A stretch of DNA of 5,689 nt from a bacterium. Lineage in GTDB: Bacteria > JAMCPX01. Numbering within the stretch: the first letter of the stretch is position 1; every line of letters starts with the position of its first letter. The stretch spans positions 1 to 5,689 of the forward strand of contig JAJYYW010000112.1 in the NCBI GenBank assembly GCA_021800575.1, read 5' to 3'. Under the pieces are notes generated by a model, which was not told the DNA's origin, made no database searches, and saw only the letters and a list, made by a program, of their open reading frames with translations. The position numbers and the translations under genes are program-made. This document shows positions 1-5,689 of the stretch, in pieces.

Positions 1-363
1 GCCAAGATCGGCATCGCAGACGGTTGCAGACCCGGAAGACAGGGTGTAAGCCTGCATCTCCACACCGGTCCAATCGCTTGTATCATTATTCGTGACATAA
101 ACCGGAGCAGTAATGGATGTACCATTAAAAACGGCATTCCCCACCTGAAATACACCGGCATCCGGTGTCAGGTTTTGTCCTGCACGAGAAGGCGTCACAT
201 TGATGGATTTTATGGTTAATTCATGGGTTGAAGCTTTATAGTTGATTGCATAGACTGCCTTTGGTGCGTTCGCAGTCTTCTGTTCGTTCGCTGCATTGCT
301 GCACCCTGCTATCATAAGGACTGTTGTAATACCTGTTATACTCAGTTTGAATACATTTTTCAT
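1..363 (-). CDS. Putative lipoprotein of unknown function, 5' part only (runs off left edge)
   Basis: An open frame of 121 codons runs from ATG at 363 to the window edge with no stop, so the C-terminus is missing. The N-terminus is MKNVFKLSITGITTVLMIAGC: a short basic start, a hydrophobic stretch at residues 4-19 and a good lipobox (IAG-C, cysteine 21). It is followed by Ser at +2, which fits an outer-membrane or periplasm-facing lipoprotein by the usual E. coli sorting rule. Residues 22-40 are a polar Asn/Ala/Lys-rich tether. The rest (NVTPSRAGQNL, VYVTNNDTSDWTGVEMQAYT, TVCDADLG) alternates polar and hydrophobic residues like an extracellular beta-sandwich, but I recognise no family. An in-frame TAG lies just upstream, so ATG 363 is the first possible start. 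A GAGG-like element is about 15 bases away, too far to be a convincing ribosome binding site. It lies downstream of the pilus genes in the same direction but beyond a terminator, so it is probably a separate unit. The gene call is fairly sure; the function is unknown. Confidence 0.8.
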   Translation of the reverse strand, partial: MKNVFKLSITGITTVLMIAGCSNAANEQKTANAPKAVYAINYKASTHELTIKSINVTPSRAGQNLTPDAGVFQVGNAVFNGTSITAPVYVTNNDTSDWTGVEMQAYTLSSGSATVCDADLG

Positions 364-366
364 AGT

Positions 367-397
367 ATAATACTACAACCTCTGCGTATTTTGTCAA
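367..397 (-). promoter_or_regulatory. Possible sigma70-type promoter for the lipoprotein gene
   Basis: On the minus strand a perfect -35 hexamer TTGACA (392-397) is followed after 19 bases by TATTAT (367-372), which overlaps TATACT (364-369, 22-base spacer). Both spacings exceed the optimum of 17. Transcription from TATTAT would start at or just inside the annotated ATG at 363, giving a nearly leaderless message. The -35 match is striking, but the geometry leaves the call tentative. Confidence 0.35.
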
Positions 398-453
398 GCT
401 GCTACCGTGAACTACCACCGCAATAGGCAGTGGCTTCTGAAGAACCACACAAT

Positions 454-532
454 GTCATTCCCGTGGAAACGGGAATCCAGTTTTTTATCATTTCCGTAAA
501 AAATTTTAGATTTCCACGTTCGTGGGAATGAC
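454..532. repeat. Paired inverted hairpin repeats of the GTCATTCCCG...GGGAATC (dRS3-like) type
   Basis: Left arm 454-477 begins GTCATTCCCG and ends CGGGAATC. It contains ATTCCC-N8-GGGAAT (457-476), which folds into a perfect 8-base-pair stem with a GGAA loop. Right arm 509-532 is an inverted, diverged copy: read on the minus strand it starts GTCATTCCCACG and ends GGAAATC, and it folds into a similar 8-pair stem with one G-T wobble. The arms are separated by 31 AT-rich bases. ATTCCC-N8-GGGAAT is the published form of the neisserial dRS3 element, and GTCATTCCCGC...GCGGGAATC-type repeats are common in several environmental proteobacterial and Nitrospirota genomes. The arrangement resembles a REP doublet or tiny non-autonomous element. 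No flanking target duplication is obvious. Family membership is inferred from memory. Confidence 0.75.
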
Positions 533-607
533 ACCAAACCGGCAAAGCCTATGTTCTATTATCACAGCCAAAGACAGTGGTTTTTACGTTTATCTCAGAT
601 CACCAAC

Positions 608-630
608 AAAAAGGCGGGCTTTCGCCCGCC
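608..630 (-). terminator. Rho-independent terminator of the pilX-pilY1 unit
   Basis: On the minus strand, GGCGGGC (624-630) pairs perfectly with GCCCGCC (613-619) across a GAAA tetraloop (620-623), followed by five T residues (608-612). This very stable hairpin starts 42 bases after the pilY1 stop codon. On the plus strand the hairpin is not followed by a T-tract, so it is unidirectional. It ends the pilus transcript and separates it from the lipoprotein gene. Confidence 0.9.
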
Positions 631-672
631 TAATGCAGTAACTTCCTTAAATTACATCATACAATTAAATTC

Positions 673-3600
673 CTACCTGCCGCCGTGCGTACTCCAGACA
701 TTCTGAGGGCTCATATACGTGCTTTCCGTGCTCTTCGGTATGCACAATTGCAGGATAGGATACATGAGCATATTCGAGCCCGATATGGAACCAACGTTGA
801 AGATAGCACCTTCGGATGTTGATCCGTATATCTGGGTGCTCAAAGCCATGCTCCCTGCCCCGCTCCCGCAGGACGGTATGGTAAACGGCGTTGGCTGTGA
901 CGTACTGCCCCCGCTGCCAGAACCCGATCCGACAATGCTGGTCACCGGTATGGGCGGTGATGGAATGCCTTGCTCGGTCGATTTTGCAAACACTAATTGT
1001 CCTGTTTTGTAGCCGGTACCCGGGATCTGGTAGATTGCCATGCCCAGCATGGTACCTGTACCGCCGAGTACGTTACAGCTGAATGTACTGGTCCCGGGAG
1101 CTATACATGCATTCTGGTCCGGCGTAAATACGCTAAAGTATTCGACACCGCCAGTCGCATACGGGATGCTCAAGCTCTTGGTCCCCATTGCTGTATTGGT
1201 AAACGATGATAGAGTAACCCACCATCCGGCACCTGCGCCGCACAGACCTGAGTTCAGGCCGCTGAGACTCGTCAATTGGGTCAGGTTATTGCCGGTCAGA
1301 AGCGGCGTCTGTGCCACGTACGGCATCGGGGTGTTGATCTCGTACAGGTTATTGATCGGCGTACAGCTCAAGGGATCATTTCTGCTTCCTGCAGCAATAC
1401 CAAGCCAGAGATCCCCGCACGGATCACCAATGGCACTGGGCTGATAATAGAACTCCTGTCCCTGATTCCGCTGTGCCGGCGGTGGGTTCTGCGCCGCAAA
1501 CACGCGCTGACCTGAGAAACAGTTGGTGTCTGAGGAAGAGAGACACGTTTGAACGATACCACTGCCCAGACTGCCAGCCCATACACCCGGCGGATTGTCA
1601 CCAAGATGGAGGAATGAGAACTGCCATAACTGGCCGCCGAGGTCCGGAACAAAGGCCTCCATCCACCATGGATGGATGGTTCCGAGCATGCCCTGTGTGA
1701 TGCCGATCGGCGTTGCCGCTATGGGCGCAGACATGTTCGCATTATCCTGACTGTCATACTTCCACACAAGCTTGCCGGTCGCAATGTCGACCATATAGAA
1801 TGCATTTCCCCGTACCGGCGTGATGTTGGACGGGCTCCAGCCGCCATTGAGCAGGGCAACCCACCGAAGTGCAGGTGATGCCAATGTACTGCCCGTTGCA
1901 GGATCATAATTGAGCCAAACAGGTCCGATGGGCGGTGGATTCGGCGCAACCTCGCCAAAGGTAAAGCCCATGTCGTTTGTCGTAAACTCCCACATAAACT
2001 TCGGGTGCAGGGTATTGGTTATATCAAGGCAGATATAGTACGTACCGCCCAGCCGTTCACCGATGATCATGATAGTATGCCAGAAAGCGGCGTTTCCGCT
2101 CAAACCAAGACCATTGTTAACGTTCGGCAGGTAGACGTCCCTTACAAAGGGTGAGGCATCAACGTAGTAAACATGTGACGTTGATGTGGTCGTATAAATG
2201 CCCTCTGTTGTCCAGTACTGGCCTGTTGTTGTTGTCTGCACCAAGGCAGGGTTATACATGTACTGGAGCTTGGGCAGGAGATCGTACGGGATAAATGCCC
2301 AGACTTCCTGTCCTGTTCCGTAGTCGAACTGAGCGTTCCCGTCAGGCACGTAATTCCCGGCTGCATTGATCGTAGCGCCACCCTCGTAGCCGCCGGCATA
2401 GAATGCGTGGATCATACCGTCATCGGCGCCTGCTATAACAATCTGAGGCCTGTTATAGACGGCATTGAGATACTGCTGGTAATCCAGCGATGTTATCTGC
2501 GGATCAGACAGCTGTACCCAGTCCCCTGCCAGCGAATCCGTGTTTATCAGGGTTGGGTCTGAATGGAATATGTCTCCCAGGACATGGATACCATCTTGTT
2601 TGGGCCCGAGCACGTAATCTACGATATTATCCATGGTTGTCGTATCGGTAACACCAAAGTCAGCAGGCTGAAGATTGGTGTTCGATGTCGTAAATGCCTG
2701 ACCAGAGCTAAGCAGGCTATCTCCACCTGCGGACCATGTGGTGAACGGACTGCCTGTTGCTATTGAAGGGGCCGTAAATCCTGAAAGCAAACTCGGCGTC
2801 ACTGTGTACACATTGCGCAGGTTCGGTGCAAGGTAACACGGCGGTGCATTGAGCCCGATATCATCCACATTCGCGGTACACTTGGGCAGGGTGGTGTCTG
2901 AGAGGTCTGCACCAGCGTCCCATTTCGGAGGCGGTACATACTCGGAGAAGCTGCACTGTCCTGCTGTTGATGTATTACCGGTAAACGGTATGCCGTTCGT
3001 ATCGTACAGGCTGATGGTGCCGGCAGAGTTTGCAGCGCCGGTGTATTCCCTGAGATGCCCAACCCAGAAATCCTGGTTCTTCGGAACGAATGACGCAATG
3101 TACGCCTTGAAAACACTCGTCGTTGAAGTACCACTGAGTCCCTCGGTAACAAGCTGAGGCAAGCTCGGCGTTCCATAGGTACGGTTCTTCTGGATGATGT
3201 TCGCAAAAAACGTGTACAGTGCCTGCTCGAGGCTCTGTGGATTGCTTGCCGGTGCAAACAGTCCGCCGCCGAGGTTCGCAGCCTGCTGCAGGGCATACGT
3301 GTTCAGTACCTGATGTTCTGCCGAGGTGCCTGCAAATCCAATGGTGTATGTATCCACATTGGTTGTGCACGCCGCCTCGTTGGGAGGCCGGATGCTGTAT
3401 TTATTCAAAAACCCTGCGACAGCGGCTATATTACACGTGTCGTTCGGCGCACCATCACATGCACCATTATCATAATAATTGGCATGATGGTAGCTGCCGA
3501 TAGGCCAATTCGTCAAATTGTAAGGGCCGGTATTCTCATTACCGTCAGTCATGATGATCATAAAGTTCTTCTCGCAGGGGAATGGCCCTCCGGAGTTTGA

Positions 3601-4677
3601 AGCAGAGGTGCCGGTACCGCACCATGAGTCATCCGACCCGCCTGCACTACCTGCATTGGATGCACCGGAACTGCAGTACGTGTTACTATTACACGCAAGC
3701 TCATTATACCAATCCCCATTGGTCTTGTTGTTTGCAAAATACGAGCCCACCTGAATGGCAGCACCGGCAAGTGGCGTGCCGTGGTCCCAGGTCAGGCTGT
3801 AGATGCTGTTCAAATAATTATCCCTCGACGGCGGTGTACCGAGCTGGGAACAGGGCGGTGATATCGGGACATCTGTCTTGGCGCCGCTCGAACTCCCGTT
3901 AAACGAGAATACACCGATCCGTACCCCCTTGCCGCTTGCATACTGGGTATTATTGTAATCAATGAGGTCGCTGATAACCTTTCTGGTAACTACGAACTTG
4001 GGAGGGTAATAATTTAAGAGGTTGCCGGTATAAAACGAGATCCCGCCGGAATAATCATACCCCCAGTACCAGTAGCCGTAATTCTGCATTTGATTATAAC
4101 ACTGGTTCCTGGAATAGGTGGTATAATTAATATGGTTGCAGAAGTAGGTAATCGTACCGCAGTCATACCAGTAAGAGGTGATAGTGCCGCCTGGTCCCTT
4201 AGAAACAACTGGGCGGCAATATCCCGGCGGATAGGTGAAGTAGCCATTGATATACACGTGAGATCCACTCGGTGTCTTATTTTCACCCAACGGCCCCTCC
4301 GAGCTTGAACCTAAGGAGGTTCCCCCATAAAAGCACCCTTCCCCGCCGGGATTTATATTGCTGTCAAAACACGTGGGGTTGCTTGCATCATATCCATAAT
4401 CATGGTTCGGTTTGTATCCAATAATATTCACAAAATATGGAGAGTTATTGTTTGCATCGATACCGCATGCATCCTCTCCGTCCGGCACTGCGCAGGGCAA
4501 TGAAGTCATTGATCCGGATGTGTCGAGCAATATGGCGACATCCGGCGGCGGCGGGTTGATCACCGGGTTTAAGAACAGGGAGGTGTCGTCCCCGACGCCT
4601 TTGGGAGGGAAGGAATCTATCATCAGGAACATGATACCTGCCATGAGTATATATTTAACGAGTTTTCTTGTGTTCAT
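673..4677 (-). CDS. pilY1: PilY1/PilC-family type IV pilus tip adhesin and biogenesis factor (vWA + beta-propeller)
   Basis: A complete 1334-residue protein, slightly longer than Pseudomonas PilY1 (about 1160). Residues 1-22 look like a Sec signal (NTRKLVK, then a hydrophobic 8-20), though no clear AXA cleavage site is seen. Residues 46-500 form a von Willebrand A-like domain: DTSGSM (52-57) is the MIDAS core, T301 in HGTPLAGA and D378 in MTDGNE supply the other metal ligands. A Cys-, Tyr- and Gly-rich insertion fills about 58-220. Residues 695-1250 match the PilC/PilY1 beta-propeller: HVLGDIFHSDPTLI, VIAGADDGMIHAFYAGG, GQEVWAFIPYDLLPKL, YVDASPFVRDVYL, FYMVDIATGKLVWKYD and DLGGQLWQF. A Gly-Ser linker (1250-1257) leads to a C-terminal tail with two cysteines. 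About 29 cysteines in all suggest periplasmic or extracellular disulfides. The usual DxDGDGxxD calcium loop is not present where expected (about 984-1012). It follows pilX by 23 bases and has a strong Shine-Dalgarno. Known family roles are priming pilus assembly with minor pilins, countering retraction, adhesion and surface sensing. Family assignment is firm; specific ligands are unknown. Confidence 0.95.
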   Translation of the reverse strand: MNTRKLVKYILMAGIMFLMIDSFPPKGVGDDTSLFLNPVINPPPPDVAILLDTSGSMTSLPCAVPDGEDACGIDANNNSPYFVNIIGYKPNHDYGYDASNPTCFDSNINPGGEGCFYGGTSLGSSSEGPLGENKTPSGSHVYINGYFTYPPGYCRPVVSKGPGGTITSYWYDCGTITYFCNHINYTTYSRNQCYNQMQNYGYWYWGYDYSGGISFYTGNLLNYYPPKFVVTRKVISDLIDYNNTQYASGKGVRIGVFSFNGSSSGAKTDVPISPPCSQLGTPPSRDNYLNSIYSLTWDHGTPLAGAAIQVGSYFANNKTNGDWYNELACNSNTYCSSGASNAGSAGGSDDSWCGTGTSASNSGGPFPCEKNFMIIMTDGNENTGPYNLTNWPIGSYHHANYYDNGACDGAPNDTCNIAAVAGFLNKYSIRPPNEAACTTNVDTYTIGFAGTSAEHQVLNTYALQQAANLGGGLFAPASNPQSLEQALYTFFANIIQKNRTYGTPSLPQLVTEGLSGTSTTSVFKAYIASFVPKNQDFWVGHLREYTGAANSAGTISLYDTNGIPFTGNTSTAGQCSFSEYVPPPKWDAGADLSDTTLPKCTANVDDIGLNAPPCYLAPNLRNVYTVTPSLLSGFTAPSIATGSPFTTWSAGGDSLLSSGQAFTTSNTNLQPADFGVTDTTTMDNIVDYVLGPKQDGIHVLGDIFHSDPTLINTDSLAGDWVQLSDPQITSLDYQQYLNAVYNRPQIVIAGADDGMIHAFYAGGYEGGATINAAGNYVPDGNAQFDYGTGQEVWAFIPYDLLPKLQYMYNPALVQTTTTGQYWTTEGIYTTTSTSHVYYVDASPFVRDVYLPNVNNGLGLSGNAAFWHTIMIIGERLGGTYYICLDITNTLHPKFMWEFTTNDMGFTFGEVAPNPPPIGPVWLNYDPATGSTLASPALRWVALLNGGWSPSNITPVRGNAFYMVDIATGKLVWKYDSQDNANMSAPIAATPIGITQGMLGTIHPWWMEAFVPDLGGQLWQFSFLHLGDNPPGVWAGSLGSGIVQTCLSSSDTNCFSGQRVFAAQNPPPAQRNQGQEFYYQPSAIGDPCGDLWLGIAAGSRNDPLSCTPINNLYEINTPMPYVAQTPLLTGNNLTQLTSLSGLNSGLCGAGAGWWVTLSSFTNTAMGTKSLSIPYATGGVEYFSVFTPDQNACIAPGTSTFSCNVLGGTGTMLGMAIYQIPGTGYKTGQLVFAKSTEQGIPSPPIPVTSIVGSGSGSGGSTSQPTPFTIPSCGSGAGSMALSTQIYGSTSEGAIFNVGSISGSNMLMYPILQLCIPKSTESTYMSPQNVWSTHGGR

Positions 4678-4683
4678 AACATT

Positions 4684-4690
4684 CTCCTTT
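4684..4690 (-). promoter_or_regulatory. Ribosome binding site of pilY1
   Basis: AAAGGAG on the minus strand lies six bases before the ATG at 4675-4677, near-ideal spacing. It fixes the pilY1 start just before the signal-peptide-like N-terminus. It sits in the 23-base gap after the pilX stop, so the two genes are probably cotranscribed, with pilY1 translated from its own site. Confidence 0.85.
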
Positions 4691-4700
4691 TGGGTCGGCG

Positions 4701-5252
4701 TTATTTGGGTGAGCCGTAATAAACGACCTGTTCACATTCCATGCTCGCCGTGCCTGCAGTGCCTATAACTGGTCCGATGGTATAGGTATTACCGCCAAAA
4801 CCGAAGCTCGTTGGCATAGTACTTGCCCGTGAGCCGCTGACACTGCTGGGTCCGTAGACAGAGGCAAGCTGGCTGATGGGAAGATTCGGGTTGACTGTCG
4901 GCGTAAAGTACCCGACTGCATAGCTTGATCCTGCATTGGCTGTCGGCACAGGGGTGCTGTAAATGCCGTTGTAAAACGACGTCGGCGGCGAAGACACCGG
5001 CTTGTTGATGTAGGATCCATTAACACTGGATGCGATATAATTCGGGTTTCCTGCAACATAATAGGGACGGCTGCAAAGGCTTGCCATACCGGTATTGACG
5101 CCGGCGAGGGACGCCTGCCGCGCCGCGATCTGCGTCCTCTGGTTGCCGGACAGACTGACATCCGTTGTCGCTATCATCATGGCCCCCATGCCTGCCACGG
5201 TCAGCGCCACCAGCGCGAGCAGGGTGATGATGAGGACATAACCCGAATTATT
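4701..5252 (-). CDS. pilX: PilX-like type IV minor pilin, 5' end undefined
   Basis: The stop is TAA at 4701-4703. The reading frame is open on the minus strand up to a TAG at 5304-5306. The recognisable protein starts at about 5252 with NNSGYVLIITLLALVAL and continues TVAGMGAMMIATTDVSLSGNQRTQIAARQ. This is the N-terminus of PilX-type minor pilins: a short polar leader ending in Gly, a Tyr at +1, a hydrophobic helix of about 20 residues, then the SGNQ...A.Q.AxLAG region where the helix meets the head. Position +5 of the mature protein is Ile rather than Glu, as in GspK-type tip pseudopilins. The roughly 150-residue head is Ser/Gly/Pro/Tyr-rich with a Cys pair (SLCSRP; SMECEQ) and ends VVYYGSPK. 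Total length of about 180 suits the family. The only in-frame start is GTG at 5210, inside the transmembrane helix, which would delete half of it and is unlikely to be real. No ATG, GTG or TTG lies between the TAG and that GTG, and no ribosome binding site is visible. An ATG at 5255-5257 is one base out of frame. The role inferred from the family and from adjacent pilY1 is tip-complex initiation. Confidence 0.85.
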   Translation of the reverse strand, partial: NNSGYVLIITLLALVALTVAGMGAMMIATTDVSLSGNQRTQIAARQASLAGVNTGMASLCSRPYYVAGNPNYIASSVNGSYINKPVSSPPTSFYNGIYSTPVPTANAGSSYAVGYFTPTVNPNLPISQLASVYGPSSVSGSRASTMPTSFGFGGNTYTIGPVIGTAGTASMECEQVVYYGSPK

Positions 5253-5282
5253 GTCATTGCGAGACGAAGGCAGAGCAATCCT
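5253..5282. repeat. Dispersed repeat of the GTCATTGCGAG...GCAATC type
   Basis: On the plus strand the element begins GTCATTGCGAGACGAAGG and ends CAGAGCAATCCT, with ATTGC (5256-5260) and GCAAT (5275-5279) as inverted ends around a 14-base centre. GTCATTGCGAG...GAAGCAATC repeats are familiar as high-copy intergenic elements in many environmental bacteria. Here the element is not intergenic. On the minus strand it encodes the last residues (DCSAFVSQ) and stop of the SH3 gene and occupies the place where the pilX start codon should be. Only one copy is in this window, so repetitiveness is inferred from familiarity with the motif. Confidence 0.6.
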
Positions 5283-5640
5283 TCTGCTTGTAGGTTGCTT
5301 CGTCTATGACGGCTCGCTCGACGATCCATCCCACCTGGTTCTTCTGCGTCTTCACCTTGAGAAAGCGGGGTTGGCGATCGAGCACCTGCAGGGGCTCGCC
5401 GTTGACTACTTCGGCAACGCGTCTGGAAACCGGGGCCACGCGATCGCGCAGGTACATCTTTTGGGCCGTGACATAAACCGTTTCGATGTGCGCAGGCTTG
5501 AATCGCTCGCATCCGCACGTGAATGCAAGAACACACAGTACGAGCCAGGGCCCGAAAGAACGCCACTGCCGAAGAGGAAGCACGAATGGGATGGAAAATC
5601 GCTTGAGCAAAACCCGTTGTATCCCTTCTGAGGATAGCAC
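5254..5640 (-). CDS. SH3-like exported protein, probably truncated at its C-terminus
   Basis: The frame reads 128 residues from GTG 5640 to TGA 5254-5256. The frame is also open up to the window edge, so the start is uncertain; other candidates are TTG (residue 11) and GTG (residue 20), and none has a clear ribosome binding site. A basic region with a hydrophobic stretch ([11 protein letters not shown], 32-42) ends in two cysteines (42, 44), suggesting an exported protein and possibly a lipoprotein with a non-classical lipobox. Residues 50-118 look like a bacterial SH3 (SH3b) domain: [31 protein letters not shown] and the closing [11 protein letters not shown]. From memory the sequence resembles Acidobacteriota SH3 proteins that continue well past this point. 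Here the match stops at about TYKQK and the final residues are encoded by a dispersed repeat. It has no known link to type IV pili. SH3 assignment is fairly sure; source lineage and role are inference. Confidence 0.7.
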   Translation of the reverse strand: MLSSEGIQRVLLKRFSIPFVLPLRQWRSFGPWLVLCVLAFTCGCERFKPAHIETVYVTAQKMYLRDRVAPVSRRVAEVVNGEPLQVLDRQPRFLKVKTQKNQVGWIVERAVIDEATYKQKDCSAFVSQ

Positions 5641-5689
5641 CTGGTAGACAGCCGGAAAGCGCGAACAGTGAGCGGAACGCGTAGATACG

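Larger units (their letters stand above)
364..672. other. 309-base intergenic region between pilY1 and the lipoprotein gene
   Basis: This stretch holds no convincing gene. A 70-codon minus frame (236-448) overlaps it, but its C-terminal half lies over the lipoprotein gene in another frame, and the peptide shows no domain. From pilY1 outwards it contains the rho-independent terminator (608-630), about 75 bases of plain AT-rich sequence (533-607), the inverted hairpin pair (454-532), about 55 bases with nothing recognised (398-453), and the candidate lipoprotein promoter (367-397). Confidence 0.7.

Noticed and set aside
236..448. 70-codon minus-strand frame upstream of and overlapping the lipoprotein gene
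   Set aside because: It overlaps the well-supported lipoprotein gene in another frame and has no signal, domain or ribosome binding site.
454..532. CRISPR-like reading of the two hairpin repeats
   Set aside because: There are only two diverged copies, in inverted rather than direct orientation, with one AT-rich spacer and no cas genes.
1040..1444. Plus-strand open frame of 134 codons, and other overlapping plus-strand frames across 719-3902
   Set aside because: They lie wholly inside pilY1 on the opposite strand, have no domains or ribosome binding sites, and show composition expected of shadow frames.
1658..1682. CCATCC/GGATGG near-palindrome that could be a protein-binding site
   Set aside because: It lies in pilY1 and is explained by the codons for His-Pro-Trp-Trp-Met-Glu; symmetry is imperfect.
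2799..3370. Minus-strand frames of 165 and 131 codons inside pilY1
   Set aside because: They are alternative-frame readings of the same bases as a clearly conserved PilY1 protein, and their peptides are Arg/Ser/Thr/Cys-rich low-quality sequence.
4412..4768. Plus-strand frame of 118 codons with a hydrophobic stretch spanning the pilX-pilY1 gap
   Set aside because: It is antisense to the PilY1 signal peptide and the pilX end, and its hydrophobicity mirrors those codons; there is no ribosome binding site.
5251..5631. Plus-strand frame of 126 codons antisense to the SH3 gene
   Set aside because: The minus-strand SH3 domain is recognisable, and the plus-strand peptide shows no domain or plausible start signal.

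Overview
The window looks like a piece of a Gram-negative, type IV pilus-bearing bacterial genome, probably from a metagenome or environmental isolate. Almost all coding capacity is on the minus strand. Two short dispersed-repeat types are visible: GTCATTGCGAG...GCAATC, and ATTCCC-N8-GGGAAT inside GTCATTCCCG...CGGGAATC. Together with the character of the pilus proteins, they suggest a Nitrospirota or Desulfobacterota-like lineage. That placement is an impression from memory, not a search result.

Reading the minus strand from right to left: (1) 5254-5640 encodes a short SH3-like, probably exported protein that ends abruptly inside a dispersed repeat. (2) 4701 to about 5252 encodes a PilX-like minor pilin whose hydrophobic prepilin segment is intact, but which has no usable in-frame start codon. 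(3) 673-4677 encodes a 1334-residue PilY1/PilC-type pilus-tip adhesin and biogenesis factor with a vWA domain and a C-terminal beta-propeller. It is 23 bases downstream of pilX and has a strong ribosome binding site. (4) A rho-independent terminator at 608-630 closes this unit. (5) A 309-base intergenic stretch holds the terminator, a 79-base pair of inverted hairpin repeats and a possible promoter. (6) 1-363 is the 5' part of a lipoprotein gene of unknown function that runs off the left edge.

The functional core is the pilX-pilY1 pair. In known systems PilX-type minor pilins and PilY1 form part of the priming and tip complex of type IV pili, which acts in assembly, adhesion and surface sensing. 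The pilV/pilW/fimT genes normally expected upstream of pilX are not seen. In their place is an unrelated SH3 gene that looks Acidobacteriota-like, and the join falls exactly in a dispersed repeat. The most interesting questions are whether that join is a real recombination or an assembly chimera, and whether this PilY1 works without the usual calcium-binding loop, which appears to be missing. I found no CRISPR array, tRNA, rRNA, transposase or clearly new defence-type system.
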